In this document: one piece after another, positions 14,262-22,200 of the stretch
Position numbering within the stretch: position 1 is the first letter of the stretch
Layout of the letters: each line of letters begins with the position of its first letter
Assembly (NCBI GenBank): GCA_016223205.1
Contig: JACRPM010000003.1
Coordinates: forward strand, 1-64,000
DNA: 64,000 nucleotides
Direction: 5' to 3'
Origin: Candidatus Saganbacteria bacterium
GTDB taxonomy: Bacteria; Margulisbacteria; WOR-1; XYC2-FULL-46-14; WPAF01
Translations under genes and position numbers: made by a program
Notes under the pieces: model-generated
What the model was told of the DNA's origin: nothing
The model's input: only the letters and a program-made list of their open reading frames with translations
Databases searched by the model: none

Positions 14262-15483
14262 GATGACGGGAAGCCCTCTGGAAAGCCAGGGCAAAGCGGT
14301 GGGCTTCGTCCCGGATCGCGCGTAAAAGCAGCAGGGCGGCGGAGTCCTGGGGAAGTTTGAGGGGAATGTTTTTCCGCGGGAAATAGAGCTCTTCTTCGCG
14401 CTTGGCCAGTCCCAGCACCGGGATGCGGACCTGGGCTCTTTTTAAAGCTTTCTCCCCTGCCCGCGCCTGCGCTATCCCGCCGTCGATCAAGATCAGGTCC
14501 GGACGAGGCATATCTTTCAGGGACCCGGCGTAACGGCGAAAGACCGCCTGCTCAAGGGCCGCAACATCGTTAGGTTTAACCAGGCCGCGGATACGGAACT
14601 TGCGGTAAGATCCTTTGCGGGCCTCGCCGTCTTCAAAGGTCACCATGGAAGCCACGATATCACTTCCCTGGATGTTCGAAACGTCATAGGCCTCGATCCT
14701 CCGGGGGGTGCGGCTCAAGCCCAGGGCCTGACGCAGCTCCCACAGCGAGGTCGCGCCGGTCTGCTGGCGGCGGGGCGGCTTCCAGCCCGGGGTTCGTAAA
14801 GTAAGCCGGGAAAGGTTGCGGATGCGGTCGCGCAGGCGGGCGGCCCGCTCAAAATTCTGGGCGCGGGAAGCCAGCTCCATTTCTTCCCGGAGGTTGAAGA
14901 GCGCCCCCTTAAGGTCGCCCTCCAGCAGCTTAACGATCACCTGGCAGATCTTTTGGTATTCTTCCTGCGAAACCTCCCGGGCGCAGGGCGCCCAGCATTG
15001 CTTGATGTAATAATAAAGGCAGGGCTGCTCGCGCTGCTTGAGCGGGCTTTCTTTGCACAGCCGGATGGGAAAGAATTTTTTTAGCAGGCGCACCGTGTCC
15101 TTAACGCTGCCCGCCTCATAAGGGCCGAAGTACCGGGCCCCATCGTGGGTCTTTTTCCTGGATACTTCGAGCCGCGGCCATTCTTCCTGCAGGGTCAGTT
15201 TTATATAGGGGTATTGTTTATCGTCCCGCCACTGGATGTTATAACGCGGCAGGTATTTTTTAATGAGACGGCTTTCGAGCAAAAGGGCTTCCAATTCGGT
15301 CTTGGCGATGATGAAGTCGATTCGCTGGTAATGCTCCAAAAGTGCCGCGGTCTTGGGGGAATCCACCGGGGTCTTAAAGTACGAGGCCACTCTTCGGCGC
15401 AGGGACTTGGCCTTGCCGACGTAGATCACCTTTCCGTTTTTATCTTTAAAAAGATAAACTCCGGGAAGGTCCGGAAATATCAT
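14251..15483 (-). CDS. uvrC: Compact UvrC-like excinuclease subunit
   Basis: UvrC makes the two incisions in nucleotide excision repair. The protein has the GIY-YIG domain (LPGVYLFKDKNGKVIYVGKA at residues 6-25), the UVR motif (ELASRAQNFERAARLRDRI near 215) and the RNase H-like nuclease start EAYDVSNIQGSDIVASMV near 273, ending with LRAIRDEAHRFA. At 410 residues it is far shorter than usual UvrC (about 600). The tandem helix-hairpin-helix at the C-terminus is missing, and the stretch between the UVR motif and the RNase H domain is much shorter. Both nuclease domains look intact, so it may still cut DNA. Its stop overlaps nothing; its start overlaps rplI by 4 nt. Confidence 0.88.
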   Translation of the reverse strand: MIFPDLPGVYLFKDKNGKVIYVGKAKSLRRRVASYFKTPVDSPKTAALLEHYQRIDFIIAKTELEALLLESRLIKKYLPRYNIQWRDDKQYPYIKLTLQEEWPRLEVSRKKTHDGARYFGPYEAGSVKDTVRLLKKFFPIRLCKESPLKQREQPCLYYYIKQCWAPCAREVSQEEYQKICQVIVKLLEGDLKGALFNLREEMELASRAQNFERAARLRDRIRNLSRLTLRTPGWKPPRRQQTGATSLWELRQALGLSRTPRRIEAYDVSNIQGSDIVASMVTFEDGEARKGSYRKFRIRGLVKPNDVAALEQAVFRRYAGSLKDMPRPDLILIDGGIAQARAGEKALKRAQVRIPVLGLAKREEELYFPRKNIPLKLPQDSAALLLLRAIRDEAHRFALAFQRASRHLVK

Positions 15484-15905
15484 TTTTTCGCGACGAGGAT
15501 CTTAAGGTGGGCGTTGAGGTCCGAATGTACCTTGATGGTGGCGGAGTGCTCGCCCACGGTCTTGATGTGTTCGTTGAGGTTGATCTTTTTCTTGTCGATC
15601 TCGATCCCCAACTGGTCCTTGAGGGCGGCGGCCACCTCCAGGGTGGTGACGGAGCCGAAAAGCTTGCCTTCTTCGCTGGCGTCCGCCAAGATGGTCAAAG
15701 TCTGCTGGTCGATCTGCTCTTTGAGCGCTACGGCGGATTGCCGGTCCGCTTCATGTCGGGCCCGGTTCTTTTCGGCGCGCTTTTCCATTTGCACCAGAGC
15801 GTTGGGCGTGGCCGGCACTGCCAGTTTTTTCGGCAAGAGGTAATTGCGCGCGTAGCCCTCCGCCACTTCGGCCACTTTATCTTCGGCTAATAATATAACT
15901 TTCAT
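15480..15905 (-). CDS. rplI: Ribosomal protein bL9
   Basis: This 141-residue protein is bL9 of the large ribosomal subunit. The N-terminal domain has MKVILL and the rRNA-binding EGYARNYLLPKKLAVPAT. A long connecting helix and the C-terminal domain (KLFGSVTTLEVAAALKDQLG) follow. The N-terminal loop is a few residues shorter than in E. coli. It ends the rpsF-ssb-ssb-rpsR-rplI run, 4 nt after rpsR. Confidence 0.95.
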   Translation of the reverse strand: MKVILLAEDKVAEVAEGYARNYLLPKKLAVPATPNALVQMEKRAEKNRARHEADRQSAVALKEQIDQQTLTILADASEEGKLFGSVTTLEVAAALKDQLGIEIDKKKINLNEHIKTVGEHSATIKVHSDLNAHLKILVAKK

Positions 15906-15909
15906 GATA

Positions 15910-16146
15910 TTAATCCAATGAGAAGGGGATCAGCCCGATCTCCCGGGCGCGTTTGATCTGTGTGGCCACCATGCGCTGGTGCAGGGCGCAGCAGCCGGAC
16001 ATTCTGCGCGGCAAGATCTTGGCGCGGTCGGAGATAAAGCGCTTGACCAGCCCTACGTCCTTGTAATCCAGCTTGTTCTTGTCGACGCAGAAGACGCAGA
16101 CCTTCTTTTTTCTTTTCTTGAACTTGGATTTAACCGGCGTTTCCAT
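15910..16146 (-). CDS. rpsR: Ribosomal protein bS18
   Basis: This 78-residue small-subunit protein has the family core YKDVGLVKRFISDRAKILPRR. Cysteine pairs in CVFC near residue 17 and SGCCALHQR near 51 suggest the zinc-binding form of bS18. It forms the platform of the 30S subunit with bS6, whose gene starts this run. Confidence 0.95.
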   Translation of the reverse strand: METPVKSKFKKRKKKVCVFCVDKNKLDYKDVGLVKRFISDRAKILPRRMSGCCALHQRMVATQIKRAREIGLIPFSLD

Positions 16147-16157
16147 TTATGCTCCTC

Positions 16158-16526
16158 CTAGAAAGGAATATCCTCTTCTTTTGTCTTGTTCTCAACCGCT
16201 GGGGCCCCGCCGGAGGCGGGGGGCTTGGATCCCAGCATCTGCATGCCGTCCGCCACCACTTCGGTGGAGGTGGCCTCCGCACCGGCCTTATTCTTGTAGG
16301 CGCGTATCTGGAGGCGCCCTTCGATGGCCACGGGACGGCCTTTTTTCAGGAACTCACCACAGATCTCGGCCAGCCGCCGCCAGGCGACCACCGGGATAAA
16401 ATCTACTTCATCTTTCTTGATCCGATTGACCGCCACCGTGAAACGGGCCACCGGGATCCCGGCCGGCGTGTAGCGCAGTTCGGGATCGCGGGTCAGGTTG
16501 CCGATCAAAAAGACCTTGTTGTACAT
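16158..16526 (-). CDS. ssb: Single-stranded DNA-binding protein, copy A
   Basis: From the ATG at 16526 this SSB has 122 residues. The OB fold starts MYNKVFLIGNLTRDPELRYT and continues with VARFTVAVNR and the core GEFLKKGRPVAIEGRLQIR. The short tail ends EEDIPF, the acidic tip that recruits repair and replication proteins. The frame is open for 53 codons upstream, but that part lies in the other ssb gene and has no SSB similarity. It begins one base after the stop of the second ssb. This copy is the closer match to canonical bacterial SSB. Confidence 0.93.
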   Translation of the reverse strand: MYNKVFLIGNLTRDPELRYTPAGIPVARFTVAVNRIKKDEVDFIPVVAWRRLAEICGEFLKKGRPVAIEGRLQIRAYKNKAGAEATSTEVVADGMQMLGSKPPASGGAPAVENKTKEEDIPF

Positions 16527-16527
16527 G

Positions 16528-16926
16528 TTAAAAAGGCAGGTCCCCCTCCGGCAGGTCGGGAACCTCTTCTTCGGCTGCGGCCACGGCCGTAGCTTGCGGC
16601 GCCGCAGTCGCTTTTTGGTCCAATAGCTGCAGGCTGCCGGCGGACACCTCGGTCGCCCACTTGCGGCTCCCGGATTGGTCTTCAAAACTGCGGATGCGGA
16701 GCGCGCCTTCCACTAAAACCATTCTGCCCGCTTTGAGCAGTTTGGCGCAGGATTCGGCCAATTTTCCCCAAACCACGATATCCACGTTCATCAAGGATGC
16801 GGCGCCGGAGGAAAAGGTCTTAACTCCCAGCTTGAAATTCGCGCGGGCGGTGCCCTCCACCGCGAAATGCGTTTCGGCATCGTTGAGCACGGTCCCCACC
16901 AAGATTATTTTATTGAGCCCCGCCAC
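16528..16926 (-). CDS. ssb: Single-stranded DNA-binding protein, divergent copy B
   Basis: This 132-residue OB-fold protein starts at a GTG (16926) with GAGG about 6 nt upstream. The start overlaps the end of rpsF. It reads LNKIILVGTVLNDAETHFAV, then VDIVVWGKLAESCAKLLKAG and MVLVEGALRIRSFED, and ends PEGDLPF, an SSB-type acidic tip. It is more divergent than the neighbouring copy. Tandem SSBs might form mixed tetramers or serve different processes such as replication and DNA uptake; that division is inference. Confidence 0.87.
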   Translation of the reverse strand: MAGLNKIILVGTVLNDAETHFAVEGTARANFKLGVKTFSSGAASLMNVDIVVWGKLAESCAKLLKAGRMVLVEGALRIRSFEDQSGSRKWATEVSAGSLQLLDQKATAAPQATAVAAAEEEVPDLPEGDLPF

Positions 16927-17287
16927 TACTTTCCTCGACCGGTTTGATGTCGGCGGGGAAGACCACTTCGGCCGGCGCCGGGGCGCTCTCGCGTGCGGTG
17001 GCGCGGGCGATCTGGTGGCGCACCACTTCTTCCTGCACCCGAAAGGCGTCCCGCAGCGAAGTAACGGTGCTTCCAACCCCTTTAAAGTTGAGGAGAACAA
17101 AAAAGCCCTCTTTCAGGTTTTTATGCTTCTGGAAAATAAAATTGAGCCTTTTCCTGCCCCATTTTTCTATTGAACCGAGTTCGCCGCCGCCGTCTTTGAT
17201 CTTTTTCTCAAAACGGGACAACAGGGCATCGATCTTGTCGTCTCCCAGCGCCGGGGTCAACACTATTATAGCTTCGTAATCGGTCAT
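16910..17287 (-). CDS. rpsF: Ribosomal protein bS6
   Basis: This 125-residue protein is bS6. Typical segments are MTDYEAIIVLTPALGDD at the start, KWGRKRLNFIFQKHKNLKEGFFVLLNFKG in parts near residue 43, and RVQEEVVRHQIAR near 85. The C-terminal tail is Ala/Pro rich and extends beyond the usual 95-100 residues. The first gene of its run, it has a strong promoter 9 nt upstream of the ATG. Its last codons overlap the next gene by 17 nt. Confidence 0.95.
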   Translation of the reverse strand: MTDYEAIIVLTPALGDDKIDALLSRFEKKIKDGGGELGSIEKWGRKRLNFIFQKHKNLKEGFFVLLNFKGVGSTVTSLRDAFRVQEEVVRHQIARATARESAPAPAEVVFPADIKPVEESSGGAQ

Positions 17288-17296
17288 AACTTGGTC

Positions 17297-17325
17297 ATTA
17301 TAGCATAAAAGGGGGCCGACATCAA
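17297..17325 (-). promoter_or_regulatory. rpsF operon promoter
   Basis: On the minus strand TTGATG (17325-17320), 17 bp and TATAAT (17302-17297) preceded by TGC make a strong extended -10 promoter. Nine bases lie between the -10 box and the rpsF ATG, and no ribosome site fits in, so the mRNA is probably leaderless. The -35 overlaps the last codon of the upstream gene. Confidence 0.72.
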
Positions 17326-18041
17326 TGCGTTACGGGGACTTCGCGGGTTAGCTGGTTATTGGAAACGTTTTCTTCCGGTTCATCGGCTTCGGCCTTGACG
17401 GTAAAAACATTGCGCCGGGCAAAGGCCTCCTGCAGGCCCCGGTGGCCGGTCTTTAAAACCGGGATATTGATCGGCACGTCGACCGTGCGATAGGAATTAG
17501 GATTGTGCGGCCAAACCTTAAGGGACCCGACCAAAACATCCTGCTTGAGGAGCACGCCTTCTGCGCTCCAGGCGGCGCGGTAGATATTGATGAAATACGG
17601 CTTATCCAGGGGCTGGGCTCCCAGATAGGTCGAAACCCGCACCACATAGTTGGCGCCCACCGTCAAACTGGCCGGGAAATTGGCGGCGCGCACGCTAAGA
17701 TCCGCCGCGGGCGTGGTGAAGGATTGGTCTTCCGAGCGGACCTCTTCGGCCTCATTCTTTGATACTACCCGATAGTGATAGGTGGTGCCGCCGGATAAAT
17801 TGGTGAGCGTTACCTTGTGGGTGCTGGCGAAGGATCCTTCGGTCTTCATTCCATAACTTTCGCTTTTACCCCAGAGTACGGTGGAAGAGGATTTTTCCGT
17901 GGTATACCAGACTATGACGGCGCTGTTCTTGATAACTTGTTTGGTAAAGGGACCCGAGGAAAGCTTAAGTAATGCGGTTTGCGCCAAGGCACAACCGACC
18001 AGCCCGGCGCTAAGCGCCAGAAAAACGATCCCGCGCTTCAT
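17322..18041 (-). CDS. Secreted fibronectin-type-III-like protein
   Basis: From the ATG at 18041 the protein has 239 residues and a signal peptide (MKRGIVFLALSAGLVGCALA). After it comes a domain resembling the N-terminal FN3-like domain of purple acid phosphatases (VIVWYTTEKSSSTVLWGKSE, then THKVTLTNLSGGTTYHYRV). A second beta-rich domain of about 110 residues follows, with no recognised family and no catalytic motif. It follows a tiny membrane protein gene with 2 nt between stop and start, so the two are co-expressed. The longer open frame upstream runs through that small gene and is rejected. Confidence 0.75.
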   Translation of the reverse strand: MKRGIVFLALSAGLVGCALAQTALLKLSSGPFTKQVIKNSAVIVWYTTEKSSSTVLWGKSESYGMKTEGSFASTHKVTLTNLSGGTTYHYRVVSKNEAEEVRSEDQSFTTPAADLSVRAANFPASLTVGANYVVRVSTYLGAQPLDKPYFINIYRAAWSAEGVLLKQDVLVGSLKVWPHNPNSYRTVDVPINIPVLKTGHRGLQEAFARRNVFTVKAEADEPEENVSNNQLTREVPVTH

Positions 18042-18043
18042 TA

Positions 18044-18208
18044 TTACTTGGAGGTCATCTTGTTGGCGATCAGGCCTAAAACGGCCCCTATGACCGCCAA
18101 GATCACTGCCGCTAACGGTGCATTGTTTTGGTTCAAGATGTTCAAGATGAAAAGTACCGCAGCCAGGATTACCCCGATCACCGCGCCCCACACTACAAAT
18201 CTGGTCAT
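18044..18208 (-). CDS. Small two-helix membrane protein
   Basis: This 54-residue ORF reads MTRFVVWGAVIGVILAAVLF at its start. It forms two hydrophobic helices (residues 4-24 and 31-48) separated by an NQNNAP turn, and ends NKMTSK. A GGGGGG run lies a few bases before the ATG and can act as ribosome site. Two bases separate its stop from the start of the secreted FN3-like protein. The function is unknown. The tight coupling and clean coding frame make it a credible gene although it is short. Confidence 0.65.
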   Translation of the reverse strand: MTRFVVWGAVIGVILAAVLFILNILNQNNAPLAAVILAVIGAVLGLIANKMTSK

Positions 18209-18252
18209 TTATTTCCCCCCTTTATCCCGCAAAAGGCGGGATGCGTTCCGCA

Positions 18253-19338
18253 TTATACATTAAACCTGAACAACATCCAATCGCCATCTTGGACCAGGTA
18301 ATTTTTCCCTTCGGTCCTGACCATGCCCTTTTCTTTGGCCGCTTGATAAGAACGGGTCGCTTCGAGGTCGGCATAATGGATGACTTCCGCGGCAATAAAG
18401 CCCCTTTCAAAATCCGAATGGATGCAGCCGGCCGCTTGCGGCGCCAAAGTGCCGCGTTTTATGGTCCAGGCGCGGGTCTCTTTTTCTCCGGCGGTAAAGA
18501 AAGTGATCAGGTCCAAAAGCCCGTAGCCGCCGCGTATCATGTCGGCCAGCCCGGACTTCTCGAGGCCGATCTCCCGCATGTACTCCCGGGCTTCTTCTTC
18601 GGAAAGCTCCTGCACCTCGGCTTCAAGCTTGGCGGAGATGGCCACTACCGGGACGCCCTCTTCCGCCGCGATCGCTTCGACCTGCTTCACCGTTTCCCGG
18701 TTGCCCGATTCATCCACATTGGCCACATACAGTTGGGGTTTGACGGTTAAAAGCTGGACCTCCTTGAGCATTTCTTTTTCCTTCTCGGCAAAGGGGAGGC
18801 GGCGGGCCGGGTTTCCCGCTTCGAGGTGGGCTTTGAGCCGGGAAAGGAAATCCACTTCTTCCAGCAATTTTTTATCCCCGGTCTTGGCCGAGCTCTTTTT
18901 AAAAGCGTGGCGTTTTTCGATGACCTGGAGATCGGCGAGGATAAGTTCTAAATTAATTATTTCGATGTCGCGTTTGGGATCGATCGTGCCCGAAACGTGC
19001 ACGATGTTGGGATCGGGGAAACAACGCACCACGTGAGCGATGGCGTCCACCTCGCGGATATGGGAGAGGAACTGGTTGCCCAAGCCCTCGCCTTGAGAAG
19101 CCCCCTTGACCAGGCCGGCGATATCATAGAATTCGATTACGGTGGGGACGGTTTTCTTCGAGGAAAAAATATCGGTGTAGACCTTAAGCCGCTTATCCGG
19201 CACTTCCACCACCCCCACATTGGGATCGATGGTGCAAAATGGATAGTTGGCGCATTCGGCCCGGGCCTTGCTCAAACAATTAAAAAGCGTGGACTTGCCC
19301 ACGTTGGGCAGTCCCACGATCCCTAGTGAGAATCCCAT
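18253..19338 (-). CDS. ychF: YchF/OLA1-type ribosome-associated ATPase
   Basis: YchF binds ribosomes and prefers ATP over GTP; it takes part in stress and redox responses. The 361-residue protein starts MGFSLGIVGLPNVGKSTLF (P-loop) and has the family's NYPFCTIDPNVGVVEVPD, the IAGLVKGASQGEGLGNQFLS switch in parts, and the YchF-specific C-terminal TGS-like domain ending LVQDGDWMLFRFNV. The open frame extends 7 codons upstream over the end of the helicase gene; residue 8 is the better start. It overlaps that gene by 16 nt. Confidence 0.95.
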   Translation of the reverse strand: MGFSLGIVGLPNVGKSTLFNCLSKARAECANYPFCTIDPNVGVVEVPDKRLKVYTDIFSSKKTVPTVIEFYDIAGLVKGASQGEGLGNQFLSHIREVDAIAHVVRCFPDPNIVHVSGTIDPKRDIEIINLELILADLQVIEKRHAFKKSSAKTGDKKLLEEVDFLSRLKAHLEAGNPARRLPFAEKEKEMLKEVQLLTVKPQLYVANVDESGNRETVKQVEAIAAEEGVPVVAISAKLEAEVQELSEEEAREYMREIGLEKSGLADMIRGGYGLLDLITFFTAGEKETRAWTIKRGTLAPQAAGCIHSDFERGFIAAEVIHYADLEATRSYQAAKEKGMVRTEGKNYLVQDGDWMLFRFNV

Positions 19339-21326
19339 TCGTCCTCCTCGATCAGCCATTTTTCATAGCGGTGGTCCGCGATCTCGGAGAGAAAGCGCGA
19401 GGCCTTGAGCACGATGGAGCCCTCGCGGGATTGATAGATTATCGGATAGGTCAAATACAAAAGGTCTTTGCTGCGGGTCACCGCCACGTAGAAGAGGCGA
19501 CGCTCTTCTTCGAGATCGGTTTGGTTCCCGAAGGAAAGATAGGATGGGAACCGGCCGTCCGCCAGCCAAACCACAAAGACCACCTTCCACTCCAGCCCCT
19601 TGGCCTGGTGCACGGTGGTCAGGACCACGGATTCTTTTTCCCCCTCCCCCGCCCCCACGATCTCCTCGGCGGCGGTGCCTCCCGCCAGGGCCAGGGAAGA
19701 CAAAAATTTCTCCAGGCTGTGATATTCCAGGGCAAAGTTGCTCAATTCCTGCAATTCCTCCATGCGGGCCTGGTAATTGGCATAGCTCATGCGCAGGTAA
19801 TCGCCGTAGCCGTGGTCCAGGATGGTTTCGATCATGGTGGAGGGGCTTTCGCTTTGCCCCTTGAGCACCTTGAGCAGGCACTGGAACCTTTCAAAGCCCT
19901 CCCGTCCGGATTTGGAGATCTCTTCGGCAATAGCTTTGCCGATTATCAGTTCCAATGGTTCGGAAGAGTTCTGCAGCTTTTGCCAGAGTTTGTCGGCGGT
20001 CTTGGCCCCGATCGCAGGGAGGAGCTTGAAGATCCTAAGCCAGGAAAGCCCATCGTAGGGATTTTGAAAGATCTTTAAATAGGACATCACGTCCTTGATG
20101 TGGGCTTCTTCCCATAATCGCAGGCCCGAGCGGACCTCAAAAGGGATGCCCCGTTTGGTGAGCTCCATCTGCAATTCCAGGCAATGGTAATGCGAGCGGT
20201 ACAGCACCGCCATGTCGTTGAGCGACATCCCCTCGTCGGAAAGCTCCAGCATCCTCTGCGCCACAAAAGCCGCCTGCTGGTAGACGTCGCGGAACGAGGC
20301 CACCGCCGGCGGGCGGCCGGGCTTGCGCACCGCCTTGAGGTTTTTTTCGAACCGCTCGGCGGCGTTGCTGATCGAATCGTTGGCCAGGTCCAATATCTCC
20401 GGGGTGGAACGATGGTTGGTCTCGATCTTAAATACCTGGCACTCGGGATAGCGCTTGGGAAAATCGATGATATTGCGGAATTCCGCCGCGCGGAAAGAGT
20501 AGATGGATTGGGAATCGTCCCCCACCACCATGAGGTTGCGGTGTTCGGACGCCAACAGATCGATGATCTGCGCTTGTACCAAGTTGGTATCCTGGTATTC
20601 GTCGACTAAAATATGGAGGAAGCGGCGGCTCAATTCTTCGCGGACCTCATCATGCTCCAGTAATAGTTTAAGCCAATTGGTCAAAAGATCGTCGAAATCC
20701 ATTAGGTTCTGTTTTAGTTTGGTCGCCTCGTAAACGTTAAACACCTTGTTCATTTCGCCCTGCAACTCAAAAAGATGCGGGTATTTGGCCTCGATCACCT
20801 GGGGCAGGTTCTTCTGGGAATTGCACATGTAGCTTAAAACATCTTGCAGGACCTCGCCTTTGGGAAATTTTCGTTCTTTAGTAGGGATGCCGGCTTCCTT
20901 CACCGAGCGATCCAGCAGGTCCTTGGAATCTCCCCGGTCCAGGATGGTGAAATTTTTCTCGTAGCCCAGTTTCTTGGCGTGTTTTCTCAAGATGAGGTTG
21001 CCGATGTGATGGAAGGTGCCCGCCCACAGGCCCAGGATATCGCGCCGCAGCAAGCCCTCCACCCTATGGGTCATCTCCCGGGCGGCCTTGTTGGTGAAGG
21101 TGACTAAAAGAAGGTTTTCGAGCGGAATGCCGGACTCCACCAAATAGGCCACCCGGTAAGTTACGGCGCGGGTCTTACCCGAGCCCGCCCCGGCTATCAC
21201 CAGCATAGGCCCGCCGGAGGCCTTAACGATGGGCAGCTGCTCTTCGTTAAGCTCCTTTTCGTAGTCGATGAGAAACTTTCTCTCACCCTGGGCAAAGGTG
21301 GGCTTTAATTTATATACTTGCGTCAC
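19323..21326 (-). CDS. pcrA: UvrD/PcrA-type ATP-dependent DNA helicase
   Basis: This 667-residue superfamily 1A helicase unwinds DNA 3' to 5' in repair and replication restart. Motifs in order: Q-motif region LNEEQLPIVKA, Walker A GAGSGKTRAVTYR near residue 48, VDEYQDTN, GDDSQSIYSFRAAE, ETNHRST, VLTTVHQAKGLEWKVVFVVW near 572, and EERRLFYVAVTRSKD near 607. It is shorter than E. coli UvrD (720) and has a 25-residue N-terminal lead. The GTG start at 21326 has a TATAAT box 10 nt upstream, in the gap after the kinase cassette. Confidence 0.93.
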   Translation of the reverse strand: MTQVYKLKPTFAQGERKFLIDYEKELNEEQLPIVKASGGPMLVIAGAGSGKTRAVTYRVAYLVESGIPLENLLLVTFTNKAAREMTHRVEGLLRRDILGLWAGTFHHIGNLILRKHAKKLGYEKNFTILDRGDSKDLLDRSVKEAGIPTKERKFPKGEVLQDVLSYMCNSQKNLPQVIEAKYPHLFELQGEMNKVFNVYEATKLKQNLMDFDDLLTNWLKLLLEHDEVREELSRRFLHILVDEYQDTNLVQAQIIDLLASEHRNLMVVGDDSQSIYSFRAAEFRNIIDFPKRYPECQVFKIETNHRSTPEILDLANDSISNAAERFEKNLKAVRKPGRPPAVASFRDVYQQAAFVAQRMLELSDEGMSLNDMAVLYRSHYHCLELQMELTKRGIPFEVRSGLRLWEEAHIKDVMSYLKIFQNPYDGLSWLRIFKLLPAIGAKTADKLWQKLQNSSEPLELIIGKAIAEEISKSGREGFERFQCLLKVLKGQSESPSTMIETILDHGYGDYLRMSYANYQARMEELQELSNFALEYHSLEKFLSSLALAGGTAAEEIVGAGEGEKESVVLTTVHQAKGLEWKVVFVVWLADGRFPSYLSFGNQTDLEEERRLFYVAVTRSKDLLYLTYPIIYQSREGSIVLKASRFLSEIADHRYEKWLIEEDEWDSH

Positions 21327-21342
21327 GGAGACCCCAATTATA

Positions 21343-22155
21343 CTACAAAGAGGCGAGGATTACCGCTTCGGCGGGAGTCAGGAAGCGTTCGTATTGAGAG
21401 ATCTCGATCCCGCTTTCGGCAACGAACTTCCGCAACATGGCGCTTTCCGAGCTTTGAGCATATGCAACTCCGTGTCTTTGCCGTAAATGATCATCTACCC
21501 CCCCAACTATTTCACTGTGATATTTACGGGTAAAAACAAAGCCGGCGTTCTCGCTTATCCTCCCACGGGGGATCCCCCGAGCGATAAGTCGGGCATCCAT
21601 CACCAGGCTTCCTAAAAGACATCCCATCCCCCATAGCCCGATATCTGTGGAAGAAAACGGCTGCCCTTGTGGATCAAAAAGACCGAAGAACATAGCTCTC
21701 GAAGGGTCGCAACCAAGGCCCTTCCATTGCCTTATTTCTTCGGGTTTAAGGCCTTCCTCTGTTGTCCGAAAAGCGGACAGCGGCCGGCCATTCTCTTCTA
21801 AATACGGGGCAAAGACCATCATTTGGGAATAATGCGCCAGGTCGTCCACATATTTTTGTCCGGCCATCATAAGAGGAGAGATCACCTGTATCGGCACCTG
21901 TGAAGCCAGCACCATGACTGGACCGGGTTCATCTTGCATCGCCCAATGAGCGATCTGTTGCAGATCATCCAGGCGGACATTTTCGACTCTTAGGGTAGAT
22001 GCCGAGTTCGGCCCCATTTCGGCGTTCCGCATCATGGCAACTTTAAGCGGGACGCTTCTATTTTTTTCAGGGGTAAAAGAATAAGGGCCCAGCTGACCGC
22101 GCACGCGGCGGCCAAAAATACAAAAGGGTTCGGCGATAATGGATGCTCCCGGCAT
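21343..22155 (-). CDS. Unknown protein, paralogue A of kinase-linked pair
   Basis: I do not recognise the family. The 270-residue protein is soluble by eye, with no signal peptide or membrane helix. It is clearly homologous to the gene at 23113-23931. Shared blocks are GPYSFTP...VPLKVAMMR near residue 22 (paralogue GRYSLTA...IPLKYGMVR), the segment ENVRLDDLQQIAHWA, EPGPVMVLASQVP, SPLMMAGQKYVDDL, MFFGLFDPQG near 154, and LLGSLVMDARLIARGI near 185. It directly follows a Ser/Thr kinase gene (41 bp gap) and has its own promoter. Being a kinase substrate or effector is inference from context. The ATG at 22155 has GGAGG 6 nt upstream. Confidence 0.75.
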   Translation of the reverse strand: MPGASIIAEPFCIFGRRVRGQLGPYSFTPEKNRSVPLKVAMMRNAEMGPNSASTLRVENVRLDDLQQIAHWAMQDEPGPVMVLASQVPIQVISPLMMAGQKYVDDLAHYSQMMVFAPYLEENGRPLSAFRTTEEGLKPEEIRQWKGLGCDPSRAMFFGLFDPQGQPFSSTDIGLWGMGCLLGSLVMDARLIARGIPRGRISENAGFVFTRKYHSEIVGGVDDHLRQRHGVAYAQSSESAMLRKFVAESGIEISQYERFLTPAEAVILASL

Positions 22156-22170
22156 TAGGTCCTCCGGGAT

Positions 22171-22200
22171 TATATCCGGAACGGTAAGGGAAAATTTCAG
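22171..22200 (-). promoter_or_regulatory. Cassette promoter D (before unknown paralogue A)
   Basis: On the minus strand CTGAAA (22200-22195) is followed after exactly 18 bp by GATATA (22176-22171), and then by CGGAGG and the ATG at 22155. The CTGAAA overlaps the stop codon of the upstream kinase gene. Same architecture as the three other cassette promoters. Confidence 0.65.

Noticed and set aside
15145-15843. 232-codon plus-strand frame across uvrC and rplI
   Set aside because: It spans two certain genes on the other strand and has no domain.
18226-18241. CCCGC-AAAAG-GCGGG hairpin before the small membrane protein as a terminator
   Set aside because: Only a 5-bp stem and no T run on either strand, so nothing supports termination.
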